64,000 bases of DNA. Source: Euborellia annulipes. Taxonomy: Eukaryota; Arthropoda; Insecta; Dermaptera; Anisolabididae. The notes beneath the pieces are model-generated. The model was not told the origin of the DNA. It worked only from the letters and a program-made list of their open reading frames with translations, and did no database searches. Where the stretch lies: assembly GCA_023213315.1 (NCBI GenBank), contig JAKCPI010026289.1, forward strand, positions 17,140-81,139, given 5' to 3'. Below are positions 12,681-23,922 of this stretch, piece after piece. How positions within the stretch are numbered: the first letter of the stretch is position 1; the number at the start of each line of letters is the position of its first letter. A program made the position numbers and the translations under genes.

Positions 12681-14391
12681 ATAATAAAGATTCCAAAAAT
12701 ATGCAATATGTTAAATTAAAGTTTGGAACCGCAGTTTTAGAAAATGCTACAGTTCAAACTTTTTTATGTGATTATTCTATTGTTAAAAAAAAAATATAGG
12801 CTACATAAAAAAATTGAAATTGGAAATTTTTCAAAAACCATAAAATAATGACAAAGATATCGAAAACGGATGTGAGACGTTGAACGCCCATGGGTTAAAC
12901 AAAAATACATGTATTTCGATGATAAAAAAAACTTACATTTCACTGGCAAGAAGTGAAGTTGTTTAAAAGCAGAAGAAAGTACAGTACAGTAAGAGTTGTT
13001 TTACCTGAAAAAAAAGAAAATATTAATATTTTGAAGACAGAAAAATTAAATCTTATTAATTACGGGATTCTAACAAATTTAATAGGAAAAAATTTTTGAT
13101 TATAGAATTAATCATGCTGCTATGCGTCGGCAGCCTTGATCCTAAGCTGTTTTTAAAATGATATAGTAAAGCATGACCAAGCAAGGCTAAATACGGATAG
13201 ATAAAAAATATTAAGGATTTAGTTAGTGTATTTACAAAAGGACGATCACCAACTTGAGGGATTACAAATTACCGAGTCAATATGATGATGGAGTGACAGA
13301 GGATCCTAATTAATATTATAGCTAAAATTTTTCTTAATTCTATAATATTTATGAATCGCTTTTTAAAAATTTCTTAATGTTTAAAAAAGATGAAAATAAT
13401 AGTAATTAACTTTCAATATTCAACTGTAATAAATATTCAATTTTTTTAGCCATCTTAGATTTAACAAGATATATATTGTTATTTTGCAAGCCGAAAAACT
13501 TGTTTTAAGTGGATATATGTGTCCAAAACTCGTTCGAAACGTGAGAGCAACAAAGGAGAGGGGGATCCGGTTCTCGGATTTTTAGGTCTACTACTTTATA
13601 ATGCTAAGGTCGATAATTAGATAACATTACGATTATGCAACTTTCCAAAAAAAAAAAGAATAAACAGCGATTTATGGTCTCGTCATTTTTACACAGAAAA
13701 GTAAATGTTAACAAGCAAGTGTGATTTGTATAGCCTAGTTGGATAAAATAGAATTTAAAATAAATAAAAATTGTGAATCATACAATTTCCTTTTTAAGAT
13801 TTAATTATTTTAGTTATTAAATAAAGAATAGATTCAATCAAGATCATGGTCAAGGATTCTTTTGTTAATCCACTCCTGAGAGTTTTAATTTGTGAAATTC
13901 ACGTAGTTTATTTTTTATTCATAAATAAATGAATAAAATATGTATTATATAAATGAAATAATTAAGAAAATATTAAGTAGTATGAAAGCAATATCCTATT
14001 TATCCCAAATCCCCTTCAAGGGTTAACGAAACAAGTACTTGAAGGTGAAATTTCTTGGTAATTTATGGTCCAGTGAGAGTTAAATGGCTTCTATACGTTT
14101 TCTGATGTGATTATTTCATTGTTTAAAAAAAAAATATGAAAATTGTTTAATGAAAACTTTTGAGGTTCAAAGGTAGAATAGGATTCCAAAAAATATTTAA
14201 TTCATATTTTTTATAAAAATAATTAAATGAGAAAATTATTTTTTGAACAAAATTGGCCAGAGTACCCCTACTAGTACTTGACTGGTGTAGGGGTACTTTT
14301 TCACTTTTTTTCGATGTTCTCGGAATTCCATCCAACGATTGGAAACAAAATATAAATATTTTCCCATGTTTATAAATTTTACATTTAAATT
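12681..14391. other. AT-rich intergenic DNA
   Basis: Scraps resembling the Tc1-like MITE interior (TGTGATTATT...ATTGTT) occur at 12766 and 14105. A complex stretch at 13100-13330 was not recognised. No coding evidence. Confidence 0.5.
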
Positions 14392-14642
14392 TTTTTTTTT
14401 TTAACACTCACACTTTCACCCAGACTTATCGGCAACTTAGGTCATTTAAGACTTTTAACAATACTCGTATGTTATTAATATATCTATTGGGGCTCCAGCC
14501 ATTCTTAAGTCATTTGGTATCCAAATTGCTTAAATAAAATAATCGGAATGCCTGGGGGGGGGGGGTCCGAACCCGCGACCCTCGCGAGATAGTATGATGA
14601 TAGAAGGTCAGCACGCTAACCCCTATACCAAACCAGAGGGCT
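14392..14642 (-). mobile_element. tRNA-derived SINE, family A, minus strand
   Basis: The T-rich left end is the complement of the A tail. Then follow CACTCACACTTT, GGCAACTTAGG, the ATTTAAGC palindrome with an inserted G run, the B-box complement GGTCCGAACCC, and the head complement ending near CCAAACCAGAGGGC. It is somewhat diverged. Confidence 0.8.
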
Positions 14643-14660
14643 CTTTAATTTTAATATTTA

Positions 14661-14740
14661 GGAAACTAAATATATGTCGACACAAAAAATCTGGTGTGAC
14701 AAGAACAGAATACAACTTTCAATTATCGATGGTAAGAGAA
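14661..14740 (+). mobile_element. HINE-like 3' end fragment
   Basis: GGAAACTAAATATATGTCGA, AAAATCTGGTGTGACAAG, ACAACTTTCAATTATCG and GGTAAGAGAAAGTTG. The outer right strand of the hairpin is lost. Confidence 0.6.
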
Positions 14741-15311
14741 AGTTGATACTTTTTTTATATATACGGTATATTTATATTTTTCATTTTGGATCCAACAAGA
14801 CCACCTATCGAGATACTTTTTTACACTTTTAAATAAATAAGAAAAACAAAAAACATTCAACAATTTAAATCATTTGCACTCGAAACAAAAACATATGATG
14901 ACAGAATAATTATGAAACGTTTTTTTGTTTTTTTTATCTATTTGTCAGAAACTGACAACTGTGGTTATTCTGGGAGAGAGAAGAATCTCTCGAGAAATTA
15001 GGTCGCATAATGATAATAAATTATTAAAGAAATAAAACTACTGTTAACTGCTATTTGATTTATTCAACCCTAAAATAATAAATTTTCTTATAAGATGGAG
15101 TTACCCTTCAACTCATGTCATTTTCCAATAACCTACTAAGTAAGTGAAATTCTCCCTTTCTCATTCGATATGAAGTTATGAAATCCCAAATCCCCTTCTA
15201 GCCCAAAACATCACGCAAATGCAGTCAGTAGCTACTAAAATAGGACAACCACAGACGGGATAATACGGGAGCCAAACATGCCCCCCCCCCCCTCGAACCG
15301 ATATATTAAAA

Positions 15312-15789
15312 AATTCAAGATGTAAAATTTATTTGGGAAAATATTTATATTTTAGCATGAAAACCATTTCTCCTATCTTTCCTATGAAGTACAAGAGTAA
15401 AGCGTGCCTCAAAAGATTACAACGGCAAAATGAGAATATACATTTTAAAGAGCATGTAAAAAATAATTGATTTATGAATTTTAAACAAAATCGTTGGAGC
15501 GAATTTTGAGAAAATCACAAAAAAAAAAAAAAAAACTGAAAAAGTACTCTAGTAAAATGCTAGCGATTTTGTACAAAAACTTCGTGTCACGTCCTAGGGA
15601 GTACCTTAGTTGAATATATAATTTCAACCTCGTAGCTCTTTTCGTTCTTGAGATATTTTGGATTCAGGCAACCTCAAAACGTGTATGCCTATATCCATCA
15701 AAATCTCGACATCGAACTTTTGACATGTATCCAATACTTTCTCTCTATATATATGTATATTACCATATACATATAAGTAAGAGAAAGTA
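15312..15789 (-). mobile_element. HINE-like element, minus strand, 3' hairpin missing
   Basis: Core complement AATTCAAGATGTAAAATTTA through AATATACATTTTAAAGAGCA and GTGTCACGTCCTAGG, then TCAAAATCTCGACATCGAA and GAGAAAGTA at the right end. The hairpin and the GACA tract are absent. Confidence 0.7.
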
Positions 15790-16968
15790 AAATTAATATT
15801 AATTAAATGGGAACAGGTTTTCCTAAAATTATGAAGATAATGTTGTCAAAGCCATATTATAAAGTCAAGAAATAGCAAGTCTTTTCCGTGATTTTTATTT
15901 CTGTAAATAAATTCATTTAAATACCTAGCAACAAGCCCTCGAGAGGAATTTGTCATCCTAATTTATTTTTATAAAACTAACCCCATAAAATTGAGAAAAT
16001 TTAACAAAAAGTTATAAAGATGTAATCGTGTACTTTCTCTTGATTTGAACTTTGAAAAATATAAATAGATTTAAAAAAAAAATAAAAAAAAAATTAAAGG
16101 AAATGCAACGAGTTGGTGTTAAATGCAAACACGATTGATTATAAGATTCACTTTCAAACGATTAACTTGTCTATTGGTATGCATCCTCAATTGCTATCAA
16201 TTCAATTCATTTACTAACTGGTTTTTTTTGTGATGAGGAAATCGAGAGGGAGCATCTCAAAGAAATGAGGGAGTCTTGTCTGTCTAGAACGAATTTCGTA
16301 ATCCAGAAAAAAAAGAGATGGTCTTTAGAAAGGTTGGAACGGTCGAGCCATCCTTTTAATTAAGATGAGGCAACTTCGGACAAGGTAACCAATAGTTGTC
16401 AGAAGCCTTCAAAGAAAATGAAATGACGATGCGCTCGTTTGTCATTTAGAACATTCAGAATAGAATAAAGATGAAAGAGAAATTGAAAGTGAAAAAAATA
16501 TATAGGGTAGCTCAAAAGTCAACTTCATTCAATCAAAAGATATTCTTATCCACGACATCCAACTAAAGACAGTCACATCTACGAATCAATCAAAAGTTGA
16601 TAATAAAAATTCTTATCTCTTTTAATGTCAGTTGTTTGTTAAAATGAATTAAGAGGATGAAAAGAGCAAACTTGTTTGTATGAGTGACAAATGCCATTTG
16701 TATTAAGACAACCTTTCTAGTTTATAACAAGTTGTGACCTCTGAAAAATCACTTTTTATTACACATTAAAATTAATTATTTAACCTATTTTCTTATATAG
16801 AAAAGAAAAGAAAATAGAAATAAAAATTTTTATATTTATATCACGTAAGGGTCGGTAAAGAAAATTCATATAATTAGCTAGGTAGAGCTTTGTTTGAAAA
16901 AGAAAGAATTTTTTCAATCAACGCTCAAATGGACTGTTTATTAGCCAGTCAATAATCGTTTAAGATAG
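15790..16968. other. Intergenic DNA without recognised features
   Basis: The part from 16230 to 16500 is richer in purines and less AT-biased, but all frames are short and no splice pattern stands out. Confidence 0.5.
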
Positions 16969-17237
16969 CAAATTTGCGAGATAAGTTTGGGTTTATGATT
17001 GGGCGAAATTGCACTTCCTGGTCTCGAACCAGGACTGCCACGCTTTCGGGGCGGGCGTGGATCTAGTGGAGGATTCTTTTGGAGTATGTTTGGAGGTGCT
17101 GATTCAAGTATGCGCCTCCTGGACTCGAACCAAAGCTACCACTAGGTCCACCCGACGCGAAAATGTGGAAATCCTGGTTCAAGTCCAGGAGGTGCAATTT
17201 TGCCCAATCATAAACAAAAACTCATCTCGCAAATTTG
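16969..17237. repeat. Inverted repeat with tRNA T-arm-like arms
   Basis: CAAATTTGCGAGAT at 16969 is mirrored by ATCTCGCAAATTTG at 17224. Further in, GATTGGGCGAAATTGCAC pairs with GTGCAATTTTGCCCAATC. The next inner segment contains CCTGGTCTCGAACCAGG and, on the other side, CCTGGTTCAAGTCCAGG, both shaped like T-arms. The centre is GC-rich (TTTCGGGGCGGGCG). A frame crosses it but has the low-complexity look of a repeat product. Confidence 0.75.
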
Positions 17238-17283
17238 ATTCATATAATTAATTCAAAAAGCCGTTTGAATAAGTATTAATTAT

Positions 17284-17420
17284 ACTCCTTGTGGTCGAGA
17301 GGTTAATGGTGTTGACAAATATCAAATATCAATGTTGATAACCTAAAAGCACAAGGGAGTGGGTTCGGATCCCAGGCAGTTCAATGTAAATTTATATTTA
17401 AATAATTTGGATACCAATAT
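17284..17420 (+). mobile_element. SINE with tRNA-Ser/Leu-like head
   Basis: GTGGTCGAGAGGTTAATGG resembles an A-box and GTGGGTTCGGATCCC a B-box. A long variable-arm-like stretch (GATAACCTAAAAGCACAAG) lies between. The following body (CAGGCAGTTCAATG, ATTTGGATACC) matches family A, so this head was exchanged on a shared body. Not a functional tRNA: the acceptor strands do not pair. Confidence 0.6.
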
Positions 17421-18179
17421 TTTATATTTTTTTTCATATTATTCATTAGGGAAAGTGGAATCATTTGGATAGTTCCTTTGATGGTGAGAGCTAGTGTTAG
17501 CTTAAATTTATTATGAGTGAGAACTAAACATCTGAGGTGGAATTTTTTGTATGGAATCAAATTAGGTATGAACCTTTGCCAGTAAGGGTATAATTTAAGT
17601 AAATTAAATAAAATGATCTAAATATGGAAAGAGCTTTCTTTAAACCTAAAGTAAATCTTTAAAATGCTTCAAGCATGGTTAAACAAAGTTAATGTTTTTT
17701 TTTCTCTCTCTCTTTCTATAACAAAAAAAAAACTTCATTTTAAATTTGTTAAATTTTATAAACTTTCATTTTTAATCATTTTGTTTCCCAATAGAATAGA
17801 AAACTATTGATCTCTCTCCCCTTTCTGAGTAGAATTTGTTAATTTTTTTTTTTTTTTTTTAGATTAAATGTTGATAAAAACAATAATGATCGATGGAAAC
17901 AAAAGGCAATTTCTATCAACTATTGTGATGTTTGATAATCGACATAAGAGGAAAAAAATCGCATTAGATCACTTGATAACTTATCTTAATTTGAAGAAGA
18001 AAAAAAAAAAAAAATGAGATATAATCAGAGAAAAAAAAGAGAATGGGACATTAATTTCGTTACAAATATTATTTTAGAAATACAACATGTGATGAAATAA
18101 AATTTTTCTGTAGAAAATATTGAGTTATAAATATGTCAAGGGGTATTTGCTCTCTAAAGACTATTTGAATGATTTTTTT

Positions 18180-18606
18180 ACTTTCTCTTACCTCTATATA
18201 TGTCAATATATATATATAGAGAAAATATTGGATTCACGTCAAAAATTTGATATTGAGATTTTGATGGATATACACGTTTTGAGGTCCTCTGAATAAAAAA
18301 AAAGTGGTTTTCGCGACATGGTCTGTCTGTGTGTCTGTGAACAAAATATCTCAAGAACAAAAAGAGCTATGAAATTGAAATTTTATATTTAAGTTAGCCA
18401 AAACCCCTAGAAATGGTTGCCATGGTAAAAAAATAAATTTTTTTCCCATATTTTAAATATTTCATCTTGAAAATCGAATGTACCGTACTGTCGGAAACTA
18501 AATATGTGTCGACATAAAAAATCTGGTGTGACAAGCACAGAAGGCGACTTTCGATTACCGAAGTTAGGAGAAAGTTGTGTGCTGTGCGACCAGTCACACC
18601 AGATTT
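18180..18606 (+). mobile_element. HINE-like element with core deletion
   Basis: ACTTTCTCTTACC, GAGAAAATATTGGATTCACG, TTTTCGCGACATGGTC, GTCTGTCTGTGTGTCTGTG, then TTTATATTTAAGTTAGCC. The middle of the core is missing before AAATGGTTGCCATGG. The 3' hairpin ends CAGTCACACCAGATT. Confidence 0.75.
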
Positions 18607-18689
18607 TTTTAAAGAATAATATTCACTGAACACCTCAATTCGGACTTGGCAAAAGATATTTAACAAATTTGTAGGTTTTTTTTTTTTTT

Positions 18690-18870
18690 TTTTTTTTTTG
18701 TTGGTGGGCCAAACGTCTCATGGTTCCCGTGAATATAAGCCAGGATCTCCAGCCTACCTAGGACATCGATGTGCCGATGCGATGAAATAAAATATTAACA
18801 CCCCGAAAGGGCTGAAGACTCTGGGGTTCGATTCCCGGGGGCCATGGGACGCTCGCCAACAAATTAACAT
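18690..18870. repeat. Inverted repeat with tRNA T-arm-like sequence
   Basis: The left side TTGTTGGTGGGCCAAACG pairs roughly with the right side CGCTCGCCAACAAA, and TCATGGTTCCCG with the CCCGGGGGCCATGGGA region. The right arm contains GGGGTTCGATTCCCGGG, a T-arm and B-box-like motif preceded by a variable-arm-like stretch. A tRNA-derived element is the likely origin. Confidence 0.5.
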
Positions 18871-19391
18871 ACAAATTGTTTAAACAAGAATGTATGTTTT
18901 TATTTATTGACTGAAGATAATTCATTAATATATCCCACTTTTATCAAAACAAATGCTCCCCTACATTTTCCTTCCAATAACAACTAATAAGATGCTCTGA
19001 CAGGCCCTTTCCACAAAAGCAGTTCTCACTTAATTTCTCGCCCAAAGTCTTTCATTATAAATATTCACTAATTTATTTTTTGCACAATCTAATAATAATT
19101 ACAAGATATGATTTAAATATTACGGCATCGAAATAAAGTTCATAATCCGTGAAAAAATTATTCGTAAATGAAATTAAATATTAATCTTGATTGAATAATT
19201 CGAGCTTTCACGATTATTATGGTTAGTAAAATTAATAAATAATTATTGGCATTAAAAAATAATCTTGATCATAAAAACAAAAAATTATTTCTTTAGGGAA
19301 TATTCTCTATTATCTGTTTGAGAAAAACGGTCAAAGATTATTATCTAACATGAAAAATTTTTATTTGTTTGTAATAAAATAAAAAAATATA

Positions 19392-19535
19392 TGGCCTGGA
19401 CCCCCAATAGATATATTTACAATTAACGAGTTTAAAATCTTAAATGGCCTAAGTTGCCGAAAATACTGTGTGTATGGGTGTCTGAAGGAATGTGAGTGTG
19501 AATGGGAAAAAAGTGTTCGTGTTTAAAAAAAAAAT
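19392..19535 (+). mobile_element. SINE family A, 5'-truncated
   Basis: Only the 3' half is present: CCTGGACCCCC, AATGGCCTAAGTTGCCG, the TG-rich stretch and an A run. The tRNA-like head is missing. Confidence 0.75.
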
Positions 19536-19713
19536 CAATATAAGTACTAAAGTGTTCCGTACGCGCACATAAGTTGCATTTCGGGGTTGGAAGTGAAATT
19601 GTTTTTTTTTTATAAAGTGAGTGAAAGATCATATTTTAGTTTTATTTAAAAAAAAATATTTATATTTCAATCAAGCAAGAAAAATAAAAGATAACTAATT
19701 AGAATGTTTTACA

Positions 19714-20057
19714 CAGTGGCGTAGCGAGGGGGAGCAAGGGGGTCATCATGCCCCGGGCGCTACTCACAAAGGGGCGCCAAATGGTCCGCAAAACAAAAAA
19801 TTGCTGGATAATTTTTATTTTTATTATAATTGATTTCTGGATGATCATAGACATTTCAAAATATAGTCTTGTTTTCTCAACTACATTTTTTGTCTCAAAT
19901 TTAAAGCCTAGCTTGAGCCTATGACTATTTATTTTACTTTATTTATTTATTAATTTACGAGTATATTTTACATATAATTATATGGTTTTCGAATGGGGGG
20001 GGGAGGCGCTAAAAATGTATTGTGCCCCGGGCGCGAGTTAAGCTCACTACGCCACTG
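19714..20057. mobile_element. hAT-like MITE with perfect 8-bp target duplication
   Basis: Starts CAGTGGCGTAGCGAGGGGG and ends CACTACGCCACTG, inverted ends typical of hAT elements. GTTTTACA is repeated at 19706-19713 and 20058-20065. The 344-bp interior is AT-rich between GC-rich ends (GCCCCGGGCGC near both). No open frame. Confidence 0.92.
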
Positions 20058-20302
20058 GTTTTACAACTTAATTGTTTATTTTTGTTTTCATCATGTTTTT
20101 CGGTATGAGTTAATGAAAAGGCTAAATTAAATAGTTAAGAAGTATCTAAGGCAATTTTTCATTATCAAAGTTTGGACAAACGCGATTTTATTTACTTTTA
20201 AAGTATTTTCCATTTATAAAATTATTTTTGTAAGAAGAAAAGAATAAGCTATTTTTAGAAGGATAAATAAGAGGCCAATCAGCTATGTATATTTGTTGAA
20301 TG

Positions 20303-20522
20303 TATTCGAACCCATGCGTTTCGGTCGGCTATGCAATCATCTTCATGAATTGGGTCCATTCAACAAAACCCATTATGTTCTTTGATAGGCATTTCATAAA
20401 ATTATTAACGATCTATCATTTATGAAATGTCTATCAAAGAACATAAGCGGGTTTTCAGTTGACTGAACCCTAGCCATGAACATGGTCGCATAGTCGACCG
20501 AAAAGTCGCTGTGAGTTCGAAT
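20303..20522. repeat. Palindromic element with GTTTCGGTCG arm motif
   Basis: ATTCGAACCCATGCG, TTTCGGTCGGCTATGC and ATGTTCTTTGATAGGCATTT at the left pair with AAATGTCTATCAAAGAACAT, GCATAGTCGACCGAAAAG and GAGTTCGAAT at the right. Arms are about 100 bp, moderately diverged. Confidence 0.8.
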
Positions 20523-20585
20523 AAAATAAAGAAATTAACATGGTTGCTTGGTCTTTTTATTTATTAAACTATTTTATTTAATTTT

Positions 20586-21257
20586 ACTTTCTCTTACCTA
20601 TGTATATATGTAATATATATATAGAGAGAAAGTATTGGTTTCATGTCAAAAATTGATGTCGAGATTTTGATGGATCTTCACGTTTTGAGGTCCCCTGAAT
20701 CCAAAAAAGTGGTTTTCGCGACATGGTCTGTCTGTGGGTGGGTGGGTGGGTGGGTGTGTGGGTGGGTGTGTGTTCAATTTTAAGCATGAAGGAATTGAGC
20801 TATGAGGTTGAAATTTTATATTTAAGTTAAACACCCCCGGGACCGGAAAAATAAGCTTTTAATCAAAATCGGCCAAAGAGTACTAGTACTTTACTGATGT
20901 ACTTTTTCAGTTTTTTTCGATTTTCTCAAAATTTGCTCCAACGATTTTTTTTAAAATTCAAAAATCAATTATTTTTTAGATGCTCTTTAAAATGTATATT
21001 CTCATTTTGCGATTGAAATCTTCTGAAGACCACTTTACTCTTGTATTTCATAGGGAAGATAGGAGAAATGGTTGCCATGGTAACAAAATATAAATATTTT
21101 CCCATACTTATAAATTTTACATCTTGAATTCATATGTTCCATACTGTCGGGAACTAAATATATCTCGACACAAAAAATCTGGTGTGACAAGCACAGTACA
21201 CAACTTTCGATTACCGAAGGTAAGAGAAAGTTGTGTGCTGTCCCAGTCACACCAGAT
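20586..21257 (+). mobile_element. Helentron-associated (HINE/DINE-1-like) non-autonomous element, near full length
   Basis: The 5' end ACTTTCTCTTACC leads into TATATATAGAGAGAAAGTA, then GGATTCATGTCAAAAATTG, GTTTTGAGGTCCCCTGAATC, GTGGTTTTCGCGACATGG and a GTCTGTCTGTG/GGGT microsatellite. A 400-bp core follows. The 3' end is a hairpin bounded by AAAATCTGGTGTGAC and TCACACCAGATTTT whose loop side carries GGTAAGAGAAAGT, the inverted 5' end. A GTCY microsatellite core, subterminal inverted repeats and a 3' hairpin are the known marks of HINE elements. Confidence 0.78.
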
Positions 21258-21348
21258 TTTTTTATAAAAATGTTATTTTTAAAGAAGAGAGAAAATAGGT
21301 GGTAGTCGTCTCTAATCTATAGGATCTATTTATAATTTCCGTTTGTCT

Positions 21349-21522
21349 GTAGAGGTAAAGGCAGTCAAGAAATGATACTTGCTGTTGTTTTATCGATTAG
21401 CTGGAACAGTGTCGGTGCATTTATGATGGATAGATATAGCAAAAGAAATAAATGCACCGAAACGTTTCTGGCTAATTGATAAAGCAATCAGAGATTATTT
21501 CTTGGCTGCATCTGCCTCTACA
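21349..21522. repeat. Palindromic element with CCGAAACG motif
   Basis: TGTAGAGGTAAAGGCAG and TCAAGAAATGATA at the left mirror GGCTGCATCTGCCTCTACA and TTATTTCTTGG at the right. The tip region pairs GGTGCATTTAT with ATAAATGCACC beside GAAACGTTTC. Confidence 0.8.
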
Positions 21523-21701
21523 CATTTTTCATTAATTTATTTCTCTTATTTAAGATGAGAAAATTTTGAGCACCAATTCAAAGGCCTGGGAAAGGGATGT
21601 CAGCAACGTTAAGGCCCCAAATACCCACCGCTCCTAGATGGCCGAGGTGTATATTTTTAATAATTATAGGGATTTGAAAAAAAGAAATTAAGATTTACTT
21701 A

Positions 21702-22165
21702 CAAATAGGAAGGATCTTGGAGGTAAAAAGGACACTGGATAAAAAGGAATGATGGCGTCGAAGCGTGGCGTCGGTTTGAGACACGAGTGTGCTTCATTGT
21801 TCATGTGTTATTTTTGTTTAATATTTAGGGGTCCTAGAAAATATTTTAATATAATTAGATATATAATGAACAAATAAAGTGATTTTCGTAAAAATTAGGG
21901 ATTTACTTACAAAGGATAAAGGATTATCGAAATAAAAAGGGATGCGGAGCGTGGATTGACTGTAAACGATTCGCCATCTCTTGGCTTACTAAGCTGGAGG
22001 GGAATATGGTTGGAGAAAGGGATAACAATCAGAGAGCGGCGGGGCGACAAGACTGCGAGTGAGGGAGGGGAGCTAATCTCGGGGGAGTGGGGGAGTGACT
22101 CCCCTCCCTCCCTCCCTACATGTCGATGTGGGGCGCGCATTTGCATAAGGGTCTCAATAGCATAG
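21702..22165 (-). promoter_or_regulatory. GC-rich patch with duplicated donor-like sites, minus strand
   Basis: 21945-22165 is the most GC-rich non-repeat stretch in the window. On the minus strand it leads to two strong 5' splice-like sites, GTAAGTAAATC, whose introns would start at 21910 and 21701. Each is preceded by a related block (CACGCTCCGCATCC / CACGCTTCGACGCC then CCTTTTTAT). It may be a promoter with alternative non-coding first exons. No coding exon was found leftward. Confidence 0.3.
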
Positions 22166-22245
22166 AAGGGTTACTATAATCAGAATGAGAAGAGGCAATT
22201 AAAAAAGATTTGTTTATGAATGTATGTAAGAGTGTAAAAAATATA

Positions 22246-22322
22246 ACAAAGCTGGTGTGAGTGAACGCACAACAAATTTTTTTCTGTTGGTTGGCATATA
22301 AAAAGTATTTAGTTTCGGATAG
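22246..22322 (-). mobile_element. HINE-like 3' end remnant, minus strand
   Basis: AAAGCTGGTGTGAGTG, GCACAACAAATTTTTTTC and TATTTAGTTTCGGATAGTAC recall the family 3' end with the inner hairpin deleted. It abuts a Tc1-like MITE at 22325. Confidence 0.45.
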
Positions 22323-22324
22323 TA

Positions 22325-22530
22325 CAGTGAGAAACAATATAAAGTCCCACCCATGTGTTTTCTACTTGTAATTATTTCATTGTTTTTATAGAAGAAAATA
22401 AAAATATTTATTGGAAATTTTTTAGGTTTGATCCCTGAAAGTTTCCATTCAAAAATATAAAATATATTTTTTTTTTTAAATAATCACAAGTAGAAAACGC
22501 ATGGGTGGGACTTAATATTGTCCCTCACTG
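22325..22530. mobile_element. Tc1/mariner-like MITE, complete
   Basis: CAGTGAGAAACAATATAAAG at the left faces CTTAATATTGTCCCTCACTG at the right, with TA on both sides. Inverted repeats run about 60-80 bp, including GATTATTTCATTG. No coding capacity. Confidence 0.85.
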
Positions 22531-22570
22531 TACATCAGAAAATGTAAATATCAAATAACAAAAGAATTGT

Positions 22571-22755
22571 AAATAGGTAAATAAAAGAATAGCAGCTAAA
22601 ATTATTTCATTTATTGACCCGCTAGGCTGACGTTTCGGTCTTGGTCAAGACCATCCTCAGAGCTTGAGGGCTGTCAATATAGGCAAAATATATATATATA
22701 TAGGCTATTCTTTTATTTACCTATTAACGATTATCCAGCTATAAAATCCACATTT
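22571..22755. repeat. Palindromic element, family C, first copy
   Basis: AAATAGGTAAATAAAAGAAT at 22571 is mirrored by ATTCTTTTATTTACCTATT near 22707. The left arm contains GACGTTTCGGTCTTGG and AAGACCATCCTCAGAGCTTG. The element continues right into TTATCCAGCTATAAAATCCA, shared with the copy at 59184. Confidence 0.78.
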
Positions 22756-23595
22756 GTAACAAAAGAATTGTATTCAATATATATAAACAATAAAATATTC
22801 GATTGGGATGAGTATAAAATTTTTTGAACTATTGTAATTGGAACATCCAAATGGGAAATTTATTTTCTATTGCAGAACACATCTCCCTATATCTCATCTC
22901 TGTTATATACAGTATATATAGCAATGGAAGGCAATAATAAAATAAAAATCAACTTTATTATTTTTGGAAAATTTTTTATTACTTGTACAGTCTGGTCAAG
23001 CAATAAAAAATATTTACTTTTCCCTTCCACTTCTCAAGGATAGAGCATTAAAATTTATTTAAATATATCTATTTCCTTTTTGTTTTTTTGAGGAACCCGG
23101 ACCCTATCAAAGAAAAATACCCCTAGTTTATGTGTGCAAAATTTCAAAACAATTGTTCAAATAGTTTTTGAGTTTTCGTTGACGAAAAAAATTACCACAG
23201 ACATCATTCCAAAAACTACTTAAATTCATGAGACCTCAAAACGCATTTTGGCAGCTTCAGTTCAATTTGGATTTTTTTACAATTACATTAACTTTACCTG
23301 TCCAACCTACGGTTGATAGGCAAAGTTAATATAATTAATTTTATTTTTTAATTGATATATTCCCCTTTTGTCACGGATCAATTATGTTTTTATTTATTTC
23401 AGAACGGGACGAGGTGCGTTTTAGGCTAGAAACTAACCACTGATCTTTAAAACATGAAGCGAGAACTGCTAAGAGTCAGAGTGCCTTTCTAGTTGTTTTT
23501 GAATGGAAAACGCAGTAGAGAAGCAAAATAAAATCGTTATTTTGATGAGAGTCAGAGAGGATCAATATTAAGCACCTTATACTTTGTTTTATTTG

Positions 23596-23755
23596 GTTTA
23601 AGGTCATTTTCGGCATCAAAGGCCATTTAGTCCCGGTCCCTGATTGGTAGTCAAATCATTTGAAATACATTTTACTAGCTTGCGACGGGAAGCGGGCCCC
23701 CAGGTACGAGAAGCTGTCTTCTTTCTAAGCCCCTGGTCACGGGCAAACCCTTTTA
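23596..23755 (-). mobile_element. Degraded SINE family B, minus strand
   Basis: TTAAGGTCATTTTCGGCATC, AAGGCCATTTAGTCCCGGTC and GATTGGTAGTCAAATC follow the complement of the family B 3' half. The head region (GGGCCCCCAGGTACGAG) is strongly diverged. Confidence 0.5.
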
Positions 23756-23759
23756 CTTT

Positions 23760-23922
23760 TTCTCATGTGATTATTATATTGTTTTTTAAAAGAAGATGGA
23801 AATCTTTATTGTATTTGAACAAGAAGATTCTATAAAAAATTTATCAATTTTTTTTGTAAACAATGAAATAATCATATGGGAAAACGCATGACAGTGCTTT
23901 ATTATTAACCCTCACTGTATTT
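23760..23922. mobile_element. Tc1/mariner-like MITE, decayed
   Basis: TGTGATTATTATATTGTTTT, AAATCTTTATTG, AACAATGAAATAATCATATG and AACCCTCACTG at 23912-23922 follow the family. The left terminal repeat is not preserved. Confidence 0.55.

Noticed and set aside
17009..17251. 80-codon frame
   Set aside because: It lies across the inverted repeat at 16969-17237; the reading is a by-product of the arms.
22325..22530. Endogenous viral sequence around the repeated CAGTGAGGGACAATATT ends
   Set aside because: Inverted ends with TA duplications and no coding capacity identify Tc1/mariner-like MITEs; no viral frame was seen anywhere in the window.
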